Of a stretch of DNA of 64,000 nt, positions 35,326-49,072 are shown one piece after another. The stretch covers positions 4,154,001-4,218,000 of the forward strand of contig JACCLO010000001.1 in NCBI GenBank assembly GCA_029448655.1, written 5' to 3'. A program made the position numbers and the translations under genes. Origin of the DNA: Wolfiporia cocos (taxonomy: Eukaryota > Basidiomycota > Agaricomycetes > Polyporales > Phaeolaceae). Under the pieces are notes generated by a model that saw only the letters and a program-made list of their open reading frames with translations, made no database searches and was not told where the DNA came from. How positions within the stretch are numbered: the first letter of the stretch is position 1; every line of letters begins with the position of its first letter.

Positions 35326-37832
35326 TGGCTTCATATGTGCATCGGCGCCGTCAAAACTCCAAGCAAGTCCCGTTCGACCCGACTGGACCCTTTACTGGCT
35401 GTGCGTCATATCCTGGCATGGCAGGCGACTTTCTATACAAGCAAAAGCAGACAAAAGATGCATGGGCTTCGCGAGGATAATGCTCAGCGCGTTGGCGGTG
35501 TGTAACATAGGACACGCAGACAGACAGTTCCTGCGTTCGAGCCGGATGTGCGTGCGCGTGCACGGACGGTATATACCATCGCTGCACTGTCGTTGTATAT
35601 ATGCCCACTCACGGCTGCGTAGCCTGCGGGCAGGCGTGCGCACGCCACAGACATCACGCATTTCACCGTACATCATGGGATCATCACTCGAGTACAAACC
35701 ACTCATTTTCACAGTACTGTATTGCGCTGCGCGGGCGACGACGGAATGCACGCCCGTCGGTGTGCGCCCATATACACGGAAGGGCATGGGGCACCGGCGG
35801 ATGGTGGTTTGTCGTTGCTCTAAGCGCGGCTTGTATCTATACATTTACTGTAACTTATTCAGTATAGTGTTGTACAATCAAAACACATCTTCGTTCGTGA
35901 TACATATTTGTCGTAATGTGGATGTACATTTCTTCCCGTCGATACAGGGTGCGTATGCGTGTGAGTGCCGGGCAAATTCTGTTGTCTAAACTCGGACGTT
36001 GCTTGAATGAACCGACAGCAATTTCCGATCCTGCCGCACGGAAGCATTAGTCGTAGCACCCTATGACGCACTCTGCCCTGGTAGCATCACCGACGCTGTT
36101 TGATTGGGCTAGGACGCGCACCGATCGTTCTCAGACGTGTGCGCCTGGGAAGTCATCTGATGCGAAACCAAGGACTGCGACCCCATTTTGCGAGCTTTGC
36201 GGTAGTTTCAGTCGGATAGGAGGGGGATGACCAAGGCACTGGCATTGCGCCCAAGACGAGACGCGTGGTACGTTGAGCGCGGTACGTGAGCGATGACGTA
36301 AAAGGCAGCGATCTCAATCATTGTCTGGCTAGGAACACCCGCAAGGGCGCTCATCCGACGATTATTGCGGCCTCCCGTCGATCTGGTGAACTGATGCGAG
36401 CGTTGCTGCGTCGCCAGCGATGCAAACACTCGGCATTTTGCCTCGATTGGGGTCGTTGTTTCGCAGCAGGCAACGTCAAAACATAGAAGCGATTTGAAAC
36501 GTCCGCAAGCGCGCCCGATCTTCCTGATTATCGCAAATATGGCTATATTAAAAGAATGAGAAGCCCGTGTGTGTGTCCATCAACAACGATGACGTCTGCA
36601 AGAGCGGGTGTATCACACTTTTATCACGCACCGGGAGGTTGTAGACCAATGACCACGGTCATTGTGATATGTGTTGTTGTACGCGCTCGGAGGCGATGAC
36701 ACCGCGCGCCTTGACCGTATTGTTGTGCATCCGCGATGCGGAGGTAGTGACGAGCACTTCTTGCGAGGCGTTGGCGGTGGGTTCTATGGGTAGATTCGGT
36801 GACCGCATGGCTTTTCAGACTGACTTGCTGCGACCATGACATATGCAGGAATCGCACGTGTATCAGTCTCATTGACGCATGGCAGATAACGATTGCAGCA
36901 TGACACAATGTCACGGTAGTGTCTGTAACGAGAATGGACTAAATGTGCTCCGTTCATCACTACACACGAAGCTGCCTTGAATATATTAGACGGTGGGTGA
37001 GGGCTGCCTGCACGGGCCTGACGAGCCTCAGTCCAGGTGGACTTGCTTGCTTGCATCTACGAGATAAACTTCCTGACAAAGGTGAACCGTACGACGTGAT
37101 GCGGCTGAATGCATGACGTACCAAGAGATCCTGAAAGCGGCCGGCGTATTGGAAGGCTACGCGTACGCTAGAACCATGATACGCAACGAGTGCTTAAATT
37201 CGCAAAATCTGTGCCAACAACGGGGGTTTTGACAACCCCGTGCAACTCCAATTCAGGTGTGCTTCCGGACGAAACACGTCTCTTGACCGAGCCAGAAGCG
37301 TCACAAGCATGCCATGGGGGAAAGACCTTCATAGCGTGTTCCAGGGACAGTTTCGGGATGCGGATGTCGACAAAGATGGCTGGCGACACAATCCAGGCAG
37401 ACAGGATCAGTTGTGGCAGATAATGATTAGAGCAGCATGGCTGCCTAAAGGGCGAGCTTCCACTTCGAAGATTGCTCAGCAGCGATATCTCAGGAGCTTG
37501 GCGAAGAATCGATGATTGGAAATGTATAGCCTTGCAGAGCGGTAGCAGTCATCATAGTGGCCGGCCGTGAGCGACTCTTGCAAAGAGTCAAGACACCCAT
37601 CCGGCGGCCAGTATACGGAGCACGTGTGCACTAGACGCGTCTGTGATGTCGGACACGACTTGCTCGACGCCGCCACAGTGCTGACACGTACGCGCCAGGA
37701 CAAACTGCTCTTCTGGTCCAATCCCACTCTTCAACGTTCAACGACCTGAGACTCAGCGTCTGGATTGGCTTGCTGCTGGCGGCTTTCTCAACTTTGTGAC
37801 TTCTCATAACCGTACCGAGGGTATAAATCAAG
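35145..37832. other. 2.7-kb intergenic region
   Basis: Holds the MAPKK 3' UTR with the TCG microsatellite and the GOT1 promoter. The TATA-like GTATAAATC lies about 10 bp upstream of the GOT1 ATG, which is close for a core promoter. Remaining frames are short and motif-free. Confidence 0.45.
35294..35323 (+). repeat. TCG trinucleotide microsatellite
   Basis: Ten consecutive TCG units about 150 bp downstream of the MAPKK stop codon, probably in its 3' UTR. Confidence 0.9.
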
Positions 37833-38508
37833 ATGTCAATGTGGCTGACGGACGGACAGAGTACGCTGATATACGAGTTGATAACGCAGCAGAGTATCTG
37901 ATGGGTAATATGCAGAGATTGGAGTCGCTCTGACATCCTTTGGTGCTCTCTTCATGGTGCTTGGTGTGCTGCTTTTCTTTGACGGTGCCCTATTGGCCTT
38001 GGGGAACGTACGTCGGCATATCATATCCATGCTTGTAGAGCTGACTACATTGTCGGAGTAGATCCTCTTCCTCGCTGGATTCCCGCTTATCATCGGAACT
38101 CAAAAAACTTTCTACTTCTTCGCGCGGAAGCAGAAATTGCGCGGCACGATATGCTTCATTGGCGGTATCATACTTGTATTCTGCAAGTGGCCGTTCATTG
38201 GCGTGATTGTAGAGACACTCGGCTTCCTCAACTTATTCGGGTAAGCTGTGCTTCTGCCTCGCCGCCATGCGGCATTTCGTCTGACAGATGGACTCGTCTC
38301 TGATTGAACGTCGCAGTGATTTCTTCCCGGTGGTACTCACGTTCTTGAGACAGGTGCCAGGCATTGGGCACGTATTGTCTCTGCCGTACATTTCGAGTGT
38401 AAGTACCGACTACCGAAATTGCGCAGTATCAGTGCGTTTGTAACATTTAACACATTCGTACGACAGGTTGCAGATCGTCTGGCTGGCTCACGAACCTCTA
38501 TTGTGTAA
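37833..38508 (+). CDS. GOT1: Golgi transport protein GOT1
   Basis: Five exons: 37833-37860, 37916-38007, 38062-38240, 38317-38398 and 38467-38508, giving 140 aa, the normal Got1 length. The start MSMWLTDGQKIGVALT matches the conserved Got1/SFT2 N-terminus. Four hydrophobic segments follow (FGALFMVLGVLLFF, ILFLAGFPLIIG, GTICFIGGIILVF, and FIGVIVETLGFLNLFG before DFFPVV). A conserved basic loop KQKLRGTICF and a FLRQVPGIGHVLSLPYI tail are present. Got1 is a four-span membrane protein of ER-Golgi COPII vesicles that helps vesicle fusion with the Golgi. The usual FFDRG motif reads FFDGA here, a mild divergence. Confidence 0.95.
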
Positions 38509-39269
38509 TATGTTTAATACACTGCTCTCGCTTCACAAGCATGCTGCTACTCCGAAGGGCTGATCCCACCTTGAGCTTTAAAAAAGTCGGTAATTGTGTG
38601 TGCTGCCCGTTAATTCCGCCGAAAGGTTCGTGCCCACCGTGAGGCAATATGGAGACCGCCTTTCTTTGGGCCTGGGGATTTGACCAATGGTATCCGTGGT
38701 TGGGCTGCTCTGCTGAGCTCTGTGAACAGCACGATCTGACCGATGTCGCCGTCCGTGACAGTGCAATGTTGCGGAAAAGCAGGATAGCTTCCCTGACCTC
38801 AACACACTCGTGCCAGTGTAGGATACGGCATTAGATCAGAGCAGATTCATGCAGCTGGATTGGCAGATACATGCATGTTCAAGCAGCATCTGATGAGAGA
38901 TAACGGAGACTGGGAGCACGTTCATGCGCAGCGAAGCTCTGGCAAGCTGAGAGATGGGACCTAACAAGGGATTTCCACTGGCAGATGAATGAAGTCCTGA
39001 AAAGGCAAAGTCGACAACCACTGTACGGTCACATGACTTTGTTGATTACAACCCGCGCTTTCGCACGCGGTTCACCGGCGTTACTTTCCTTTTAACACTC
39101 CAATACCACTGCCACCAGCACTATCTCACTCATTTCACCGCGGTCGACGACACCATCTTCAACACGACTTTCTATCCGGCGTCAACGGCAAATTGCGACT
39201 ACGTCGTATTACAACCTTCCACGAATATTTACCAGCGCGCTACCTCTTGCTTATTTCTGTCCGACTGCT
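38509..39269. other. Intergenic, GOT1 3' flank and WEE1 promoter
   Basis: About 760 bp between two plus-strand genes. The last 200 bp are CT-rich, consistent with a fungal promoter and 5' UTR. No gene is supported. Confidence 0.5.
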
Positions 39270-42200
39270 ATGCTTGCTCCTACCCCAACTCCGGATTACG
39301 TCTCATTTAGAGCAACGCAACGCGACTCTAGCGTGTCCCCTTACCGTGGCTTACCTCAAACACCGCCTCGCCCGACGTCTCACCTCCTGGCTCACGGCTC
39401 GCCTGTGTTCACTCCTTCTCCTCTCAGGCGTTCTGATCTGCCTTCAGCAGATTTAATGGATATGGATGACGTCTTCCAGTCACCGGCGAACCCTCTGCCC
39501 TCTACTAGTCATCTGCGCTGGGATCAGCTAGGCTCTGGTCCTCATATTAGCTGGGACGACGGTGACGGTGAGGAGCCGTTTCTCGTGCCCTTCTCGTCGA
39601 AGCATCACCTGGCGCCACCCACCTCACCACTGTTCGCCCGAACGCCGCTCAGAACATCACACACATCAACGCCTGCTGCAGGGATGCCGGATCGTCCCGT
39701 TCTGACAAACAAGCATTTGAGTACCCTGCACTCGTCACGTACAGCCAGGAGTGCAAGAACTAAGGGTAGACCTCCACCAAGACTGTTTACACCGGCGACG
39801 AACAATCGCGTACTTACTCCTTTGTCCGCGGTATCTGTATCTGTAGAGGACCAGGAAGATTCTCCTGTGGTCAGCTTCGACCGTTTGGCGCCATTGCCGC
39901 CGCCCCAGTTCCACCCGCGGACTCCTTCCCCGGTAATTGAAGCGGACGCACATTTGACACGGCAAGCTGGAACCATGACACTGCTCAAAATGCCTAGCAT
40001 GTGTGGCCTAGACACCAGCTTCGACTCGGGGACTGAGGATGACGAAGAAGACCAGCGCGACCGGCAGCGATTGCTTCTTGGGGAAGGTCCGAAAGCGGAC
40101 CCGATCAGTACTGCTGCCAAAGGAAAGCACAGGGTCACGCCGGCGAGATCGCCCGCGTTGGAGCTGTTCATCAGGAACGGTCAGGCCACCGAGGAGGAAG
40201 TGGCCGAGGCGCATTCGCCTGGAGGACATGTCACCAAGCGTCGAGCACGCGCCCGGCCTGTCTCATCAGAACTCCTGCAGCATATGCAGGATACTCCTGC
40301 TCTACTCCGTAACAAGGTAAGTCGAAGGGACACCGGTCTATCGTGGCGTGTCGTTATTGATGTGGTGTATAGGTACAAGCCGCCATACTGGACAGCCCGA
40401 TCCGCAGTGTAAGACCGGTCAATCTTCCGTACTCGCGATTACGCTCCGGTCTCCGATCACGACCTCTTCGCCGCTCGGAGTCCTCGAGCACTATTTCTTC
40501 TGTCGAATCCCCAATACCGCCTCTGCGTCTTACGCATGCTGCTCTTGCCCGCATCAATACGGAGTCTGAGTTCGACGAGAAGACGCCCCTCAGCCGAGTG
40601 ACAAGCGCGAGTTCTATCTCATTGTTTTTCGGCCCCAGCATTCCGCAGCCACATCTCGTTGCGCCTGCAAAGCCGGGAGTCGCTCCGAACCTGGCGGCAA
40701 GCCCAAGCAGCGCAGGCGATGCTGTGGCGTTCCGAGAGGCCATCAACAGCGCTAGCACCGCGGGCCACCGGGATGGCAGCTCAAGCGACACGGCTGCCCC
40801 ACGACGCGTTCAGGATGACGATCCTGATTCGTCGGTAGAGTCGTCGCCGCGCTCGCGTAAGCGCACCGACTCGTTTGATGAAGAGCTTTACAACGATTGC
40901 CTGGACACGTCCTTCATAAGGAACCTGGCAAAGGACCTACCGAGCCCGAAGAAGAAGCAGAAGCGTGTCTCTCCTTCGCCACTCCCGAAGAAGTTTCGCC
41001 CACGCGACTCTGGGATTGCGTTCGAGCTGAGCGATGACGAAGGTCGTGCGCTCGGCGGTGATCTCTTCATGCCGATCATGCCCCGTGCATCCACCTCCGT
41101 GAGCACTGTCAATTCTGGGGACGACGACCGCGCCCTTGTCACACCAAGCTTCGCGCCGAGCGCTGCATCTGGGTGGCCGACTGCGCAGGCAGATGTTATG
41201 GATCAGGACGAGTCTACGGACGAGATGAATGAGTTTATCTTACGTACCCTTGCGGCCAATGCAGGAAAGCATGTGCCGGGCGATGACGAACCGAAGAAGG
41301 CTCCTGGAACGCCTGTCAAGGTCAAGATGGTCCAGCGGCCTTGGCAGACTGCGATGGCCACGAAGATTGGGTTCCGTGAATTCGATGGAAGTGCGCAGCG
41401 GGGTGGCAAGAAGGCGAAAGGCAAGCCGCGCAAGAGTCTGCCGGCCGCATTTGCAGGATTTGGGAAAGAGAACCGGAGCTTTTGGAAGAAATCAGGTGTG
41501 GTCGTGGACACGGAAGCGGACGCAGTGGAGGGGGATGATATGAGTCCCAGCATGAGAAAGGCGAGCAGGTATGAAGGGCTAGGATTGGGACGGCCTAGTG
41601 GCATGTTGCGGCGAAATCCTGAGAAGGAGGACAAGCAGAGCTGGCTGGTGCGCAGGAGCAGCAGTGGAAATTGCTCTAGCGGGAGTGAGACAGCCAGCTC
41701 CATCGCTGAAACTCCTACTCGCAGCAACGGGAATGGTTCGTCAATTTCCAGCAAAATTTGGATGGATGCAATTTCTGATTATGGTCATTTTCTAGATTGG
41801 CAGCTTCCGCCTGTTCGGCCTCTGCTTCAGGATTCGCCCCTTAAGAAAAGTGTGAACTTCTCTGCAAATCAAGCAGCTTCGGGCTCAGGGGCTTCCACGA
41901 AGACCAATTCGAGGCCGTCTTCACGTCTCCGTCGTCCTAGCATTCCATCGCGTGCTCAGCCAACGCCCATACGACCCGCCCTTATCACCCGCCCGAAGAC
42001 GCATGGGCACCCATCCCGACTAGGCCATGGAAAGTCCTCACCACCCAGAAGGACAGGCTTACGCGCGCGGTTCTCGCTAGCATCCAGCGATGAGAGACCG
42101 GGACGATTTGAGCGTGAGTTTGTCGAAGTCGACGAGCTGGGTACGGGCGAATTCGGCAAGGTCATGAAAGTGCGATACAAGGATGGAATACCAATAGCCA

Positions 42201-43332
42201 GAGGCAAAGAGGGCGAATGCTATGCGATCAAGAAGTCAAAGCGATTTGAAGGTGCGAAGCATCGGTGAGTCTCCGCCACACATTATACATTTCAGTCTCC
42301 GGTCAAAGTAGAGGCTGCCAACCAGTCCTCTGTGCCTTAGATGACTTTTTCTAATCGTTGCTATGCGTATTTAAAGTTGCTCATGCCTTCCTCGATATAG
42401 GCTGCGTCTCCGGGAAGAAGTCGACGTGCTAGCGCATTTGACCAGAGCGGGCGGGCATCCGAATGTCCTCGCCTACATCGACAGCTGGGAAGAGGACGAG
42501 ACTCTATTCATTCGCACCGAACTGTGCGCCAATGGTAATTTTGCGCATTTCCTGGTCACCTACGGCCGCAAGTATCCCAGACTGGACGAAGGTCGCGTGT
42601 GGCGCATCTTGGCGGAGTTGAGTGCGGTACGTGACACATCATTACGTTGTAGCATACCAATCTTACAAGCTGGGACAGGGACTGAACTACATCCACAAAC
42701 ATGGCGTGTTGCACCTCGATCTCAAACCTGACAATATCTTCATTTCTCAATCTGGCCGCCTCAAGATCGGCGATTTCGGCATGGCATCGTTGTGGCCCCG
42801 ACCGCCGCCACCGCCTGGCTTTTCGGCTAAAGCTATCTTCGAACGGGAGGGCGACAAGTTGTACCTAGCCCCAGAGGTTCTCCAGGGACGCTATAGTACA
42901 GCTGTTGACGTCTTCAGTCTGGGCATGACTATTCTCGAAACAGCCACCAACGTCGTAATCCCAGACCAGTACGTCTTAATCTTTTGTCACCGTCGCGTTT
43001 CTTGCTGACCCACTTGCAGGGGTGAAGGATGGCACCGGTTGCGGCAGGAAGACTTCTCGCAGGTCGACTCAAACTTGACGTCACTGAGCGGAGAGCTTCG
43101 CAAGCTCATCAAGAGTATGATGCGTACGGATCCCGACCTGCGCGTCGGAGCCGATGCTGTCGCGTCCCATCCTGTCGTCTCTCGCGCACGGGCGGCCATG
43201 GAGAGCGTCAGAGCGTCCCAAGGGGATGTCTTCGCTGCCAGCCCTCTGTACAGCGATGGACGAGTATTTCTGCATGACATCCTGCGGAGCCGCGAGTGGG
43301 ATCACGATTCAGACATGGATGCTGGATATTGA
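39270..43332 (+). CDS. WEE1: Wee1 mitotic inhibitor kinase
   Basis: Five exons: 39270-40316, 40373-42264, 42401-42626, 42670-42968 and 43020-43332, giving 1258 aa. The first ~925 residues are disordered, Ser/Pro-rich, with many S/T-P sites and basic patches, typical of a heavily regulated cell-cycle kinase. The kinase domain starts near residue 930: [26 protein letters not shown], then the catalytic loop [17 protein letters not shown], and [17 protein letters not shown]. The Wee1-specific Glu-Gly-Asp before the APE motif and the Cys-rich hinge TELCANGNF support the assignment. Wee1 phosphorylates the inhibitory Tyr15 of Cdk1 in the nucleus, delaying mitosis. The loop reads HLDLKPDN rather than the usual HLDVKPAN. 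Confidence 0.94.
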
Positions 43333-44700
43333 TTCAACCCGTGATCGTGAGCTGGAATTCATCCGGTCTGCTTGTTTGGCATTGGCTTAATCTATGCTGG
43401 ATGCTCATTAGGGATGCTGCCAGAAACCTCAGATGTTTGATTCATTTTCTACATACGGAAACTCATATCTTCCTTGAGTGGTTGTATTATTTGCCTTTGA
43501 CTAAATCTATGTATCGTCAGTGTTTCTTGCGTACGACTATTTCCGCCTCTTGTATCTCATCCGACCACACAATTGCATTCCACAATTTCTATAATACCGC
43601 ATAGCATACCCAACTGATCCCGTCCTCTTCCTTGGTAATCGTCTGCGCTTCAGTAATGGTGGTCATATTTCCGCGTACATACTGCATAATTGCTCATTGC
43701 CTTCCATTACCGCGCCACGTAGTATACTGTACATATCATGATGGCTCGCAATATACTCAGTGTACGATATGTTTCTCCACGACGTGCATGCCTCAATCTC
43801 CTGCGGGTCTCGCTTGCAACAACAGTCGGGTATCTCCAAAGGCCGGCCGTACGTGATGAACAGCATGGGCTTCAGTCGGTACTCTATAGATACGTCACTG
43901 AATTTTGTTTGACGCGTCTTCTCGGTTCCTTGGGTTCCCATCCAACGAACGTGCGATATCAGCGACTGTCCCCCGGTTTGCCATCGCGAAGCAAGGGAGC
44001 CAGACGCTTCGCTGACACGCATCCATTCGCTCAGCAGATAACTCGTTCCCTGTGAACGAGTATATACGGCGCTATGTAAATGTGGCGCATGCGCGGTGGA
44101 GCGTTTAGCTTTCATTTCATTTCTTAGATAGAGCTCCTCACGTGGCAGCGCGCGGCGTGATGCATGATGCCGAACGGGCTCTATCAGCCGTTTCCATTCA
44201 CTGAGACATCGGATTGTAGGAGCCTCCTACGTTCGTCGTCGGAAAGAGATCGGGTCCGATGCGCAGCGCAATCGTGGGCGGCTGCGGTACCAGTTGCATT
44301 GCACGGCACAGCTTGCGAGCGCAGAAGGCGTTGCCTCCGACAAAATTAGGAACAAAAGAAGACCGGTATTATTGGAGGAGATGTTCGAGAACGACTTGCT
44401 GCAGGCTGGTAGCATCATTTTGCACATGCGAGTATAGCAAGTTCAAATGCAGGGTAGCCCGCGCTATAGATCCTGCGGCATGCGAACAGCGCTCTCGGAG
44501 TGCCTGAGCTCGAGCTTGTCTGAGCATTTTTCAGGATCGTTCGGGCGTGTCTAGACCAACTGCACCAAAGCCAATTGTCAAGCACCGCTCTGGACTTTCG
44601 GTATCATGAAGATACCACCAACTCACATTCGCCCTCCCTGGCCGCTGGACTTCGTCGAGAGCTCAGACTCGGCACTCGACACTAGCTAGTACTGCTGCAA
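43333..44700. other. Intergenic, WEE1 3' flank
   Basis: Composition is ordinary. No coding frame with a family motif, RNA gene or mobile element was recognised. Confidence 0.45.
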
Positions 44701-47700
44701 CAGATCGCCACCACTTTGAGCTTTGTCAGACGGTCGTAATCGGCACGATCGCAGCAAGTGGCATGCGGAGACACGATGGCCCTCCGCAGGCACCGGTGGC
44801 TAAATATACCCTACGCGCCACCTTCCAATGTCATCGCGCTCGGTACTGCCTGATACTTGCGGCCGTACAACCCCCGTGCGCGGAGCCGTTCCGGAGTCTG
44901 ACCTTTAGCACAGGGGCTCCGCGACCCCGCGCGATCGCTGCCTTGCAGCCAGAACGGTACTCCCAAGAAAGAACGAAGACGTCCTGCGTGCGCCCCTCTA
45001 TTCACCATGCTCGAGCTTCGCACGGAGAATTCATGCGGCATTTCTGTGGCATTCGCCGCGGCGAGCTTCGCGGGAGACGCACATGGTGGGCCGGGCCGCG
45101 GCCACCCGCGGAAGCAGAAGCGGGCAGGCGCAGCACGTCCTCCGCGACTGCAGCCGGCGACACCCTCTCCAGCGCGCACGTCGACACCGACCAGTAGCGG
45201 ATCAAACGCGTTTCTCGATTCCCGCGCAATGGTCACGCCACGCTGGGATGATCTTCGCCGGCTTCCAGGACGTAATCGCGCGGCATCCTTGTCGCCAGGG
45301 ACGGGCAGACCTGCTGTCGAAGAGCACGGTCAGAGGCGACGCAGGGCCTGCACGCGGGGCGCCTGGGAACCCGCAGTGAGGAACGGTGCGCCGCTAGCGA
45401 GCCAATCGGGCAGCCTAGAAAGCAAATTTCGACCGGTGCGCAGCGCAGCGGGGGGGCATGGCGCGATGGCCAGCGATGCGGGCCCGCAGGGTCCTTGTTT
45501 TCCCTGCGGTCTCGAACGCCAGGTACGGCGTGCCAGCAGGCTGCAGCTGGGCGGACTGGCCTGGGAGGGAGGCCCCGCAAAACGCCGCCGTGGCTCTGCT
45601 AGCACGCGCGGCTCGGAACACGAGGACGCCGTCGCCCCGCCGACAGCCCACGCTACGCGACAGGTCACTACGCCCCCGCACACCCGCTGTCTCGCTCGCT
45701 CGCTCGCGAAGGGGGGCGTTCATCCAGCCAAGCTCGCCGCTTCTACGCGCGTCAAATTCGTAACGCACTGGACAGCCCGAGCGAGGCGCTCGCACAAATC
45801 GCACGCGCACAGCCAGGCCCAGCTGCGTTCTGCATTTATTCGTGCGCACTCGCATCGCGAGGCGGCAGCGATCACGCCCCCGGTGACCATGGCGCCGCTC
45901 GCGCACGGGCCGGCGCGGGCACCATATGGTCGCCGCAAAGCCGATCATCGAAGCCCGCAAGCGAGCCCGAGCCCGAGGCGCGGTGCTATCGTTGGCCCGG
46001 CCGGGGAGGTGGCCGTGCACGACACGGCGTGCGTCGCCGCGCTTTCCCGGCGGGCTGCGCGCGGAGGCAGTCGGCGGCGGCCTGGACGTGCCCCCGGGCG
46101 TGGGCCAGCTAGGGGGCGGTGTCGCCGCCGCCGAGGATTGTAAATTTGCGCGGGCACGGACGGCTGATGCTTGTGTTGTGTGCAGCTGTGGGCGGCGGCG
46201 CGTCCGTGAGCCGGTCTAGAGCTTGCGTGAGTCCACGGTAGCGGCGGTGTTCGGACGGTGTGTCATCGCAAGTCGCCTTCGAATAAGCTCCGAGACCGAG
46301 GTCTTTCTTGTTGATCTCGACGATCGGGGCCGTGCGGGTCGTATGTTGATTTGTTTTCGTAAACTAGTGACTGATGAGCGATGAGCGGCGGCAGATCGAA
46401 ACGGACTTCTAGCGTATGTCGATAGAAAATAGCGCGGGCGAGCGGTGTCACGCGTGCTGTGTTCGTGAGACATCAGTCGATGCTGTCAGACAGCAGTGGA
46501 AGACTCGCCGTCCGCAGAATGATGAGCTGGGTGGTGACCGCTCCCAGCATCCAGGGACGGCGCGAGACGCATTGTGTCAGACACCTGCATTGAAATTACG
46601 GAGGTCGCACTTGTGGCGTCGCGACGCCACAGCTGACAGGCGTTCGTGTCCATCATCCGTACTTATGCACATACGTATCATGAGGATATGTCATGTTAGC
46701 GGCGGCAGTTCCAAGCATCAGACAGGAAGCACAGGACAGCGTGTTTGGACCAGGAGACAGAATCACGAGAACTTACCTAAACCTGCACAGAACCGGCAGT
46801 TAGGCGTGCCAGTCAGCATCTGCCGCGCGTATTCTTTTTTTTTGCGAAGCAAACCGGTGGCGTCGCAGCATTCGTGTCTGATCATCATCATCGATGAAAT
46901 TCCGCACAAGCGCACAGGCGCATGAGCAACACCTTCTTACCGTCCCTGCACCACCACCACGGCGCGCATACCCCGCTAACGGGGCCCATCGGCGTCGGAG
47001 CGGGCGGATCTCGAGGCAGAGACGAGCTCCGCGCACCGCCTATCGCCCGCGATCAGTGTGGGGCGGGCGAGCAGGTGATCACGCGTACGCATGTCGCCCC
47101 CCTGGATTTCGCGCGCGAATCGGGGAGCGCCAGTCGACCGCGTCCCCCGCGTCCGCATCGCCGTCAGGGCGGCGCGTGCGCCCTCCCTGGGGATGAACGG
47201 TAACGGACACCGGGAGGCGGACGTCGAGACACAGCAGGCCCCGGGCGTTGTGGCGCGTCCTCGCGGCGCGGGCTCTGCACGCTGTCTGTTCTGAGACGGT
47301 CCGTGCGCTGTAGCAGGGGCCGCATGCGATCGCGCGCGGATGACTACACCTCCCGTGTACCTGGGCGCGATTGGACCGGGCTCGTGATCTTCAGGAGGGC
47401 AGGGGGGCTGGGCGGCGTCTCCGTGTCAGTGGCGCCTGGCCACTCGTCGGTGCACATAAACGCAGGCAGCGAACGACCTTCCGCAGCCTGCACGGGCGAG
47501 CGTCGTGGGTACGCCGTTCGTGGTCGCGGCGACTGCCCGCCCGCAGAACGGCTGGCTCCTTCCATCGTCGCGCAATATGGAATTCTCCTTGACGACTCGG
47601 TGCGGAGCCACAGTGGTTGTGGGCAAAGGCGGCACTCCAGACTTGCGTGTTCACGCAGGTCCGCGGGGGGGATAGGCTCGCCGAGCCCGGCCCTTCTTCG

Positions 47701-49036
47701 CGCTCCGTCCTGAGTTCGTAATTTCGAGCTTGTCGTCAGGTCTGGAAAGCGTCAGCAGTGATGTCGCGCGGACACCGCTGGATCACGCCGTGCCACGCCG
47801 AGCAAAGGGGTTTGCCAAACCAGCCTGTCCGCCGAGCCTGGCCGTCCTTGGCTGCGAGCTCGTGATCAGACGAAGTCTGCACAACGTCAGCTCCGCGACA
47901 GGCCAGGGGGGGCACCCACGAGCTTCTTCCTGGCTAGTCGCCAGCGGCCAGATCCGGCTCCTGGGCCCTGGCTCCAAGTCGATGAAACGGCAAGGACGCG
48001 CACGGGCGCGACACATCCCCTGTCAGCCGTGGCGCATCAGGAAAATTTCGGTCAGGTACCAGTGCTGCCCCCTGGTCTGCAGAGCTCGTTAGCACTCCAG
48101 ATCAGGCAGTAGCATGGTAGCAGCGGCAGCTTACCGAGTTCCCCTGCTGCGCATCGTCCTGGCAGGCAGCGGCCCCACGTACGGCACAGGCACTATCAGC
48201 CAACAGCCACCGAGCGGGGCTGCTCGTCGCCGCAGACAACGGCAGAGAGAGGCACGGGCCCGGGATCGGCGCACACAGTACACGGTGCGCACAGGCAACG
48301 GCAACGTGACCGGAGCCTGTGTGGCACAGACGAGCGCTGAGCGCTGAGCGCTGATCCGCGGCGGGCATGTGTTGTTTGGACTAGGCTGGCGGCCCCCGCA
48401 GCGAAGCTGTGCTGTGTACGGCGCTGGGCATGTGGAGGCTGTGCATCGCAGTGCTGCTAGTGTCTGGGCGGGCGCGCCGGGGTGGCGAGAGCGGCCGGCA
48501 GCCTGGGAGCAGTCCGTGCTTGTGAGAAAAGCGGCAGAGCAGCTGCAGGAAACGGAAACTTGGAGACTCGGGTTGCCAGGCCGTCGCCGCGCGCGCGAGG
48601 CCCTCTGCGGCCTAGCACGACGACGAGGCGTCCGCGTCCGCGTCCGCGCGGCGACCGCCTAGCACGAGCAGAAGAGCTGCCCAGCGACAGCGCACCCGCT
48701 CAAACCTGGAGTGAACGCGCTAGCCCGAGTCCATCCTGGTCCGCGCCGCGTACGGTGGCCGCGCGGCGCCAGGCGACCCAATGAGTCCCCGCGGGCACCG
48801 CAGCAGTCGCAGCAGCAGCTTTGACGGATCCGGGAGCGTCCCTAGCTGGGTGCGGGAGATCGACCGGGGCGAGAGCCAGCGGCCTTGTGCGATCTGTCCA
48901 GAACGCTCTCCGAACGCGCTCAGAAAATACCAGCTGACTCAGAGGCAGCAGAAAACAGGCGACCTGAGCTTCGCGCAACGAGGAATCTCGGCCGACCGCG
49001 CGCCCGGGCGGGCGGGTGCACTGCGAAATGCGGCGA

Positions 49037-49072
49037 GCAATATATCAGCGCGCGCCTTCCTTGATATATTGC
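49037..49072. repeat. AT-rich 11-bp inverted repeat (hairpin) in GC-rich DNA
   Basis: Arms gcaatatatca (49037-49047) and tgatatattgc (49062-49072) are perfect reverse complements separated by 14 bp of GC-rich sequence. Confidence 0.85.

Noticed and set aside
45007..46143. 378-codon plus-strand frame
   Set aside because: It sits in GC-rich DNA where overlapping frames on both strands are equally long. The translation is Arg/Ala-rich low complexity without any domain.
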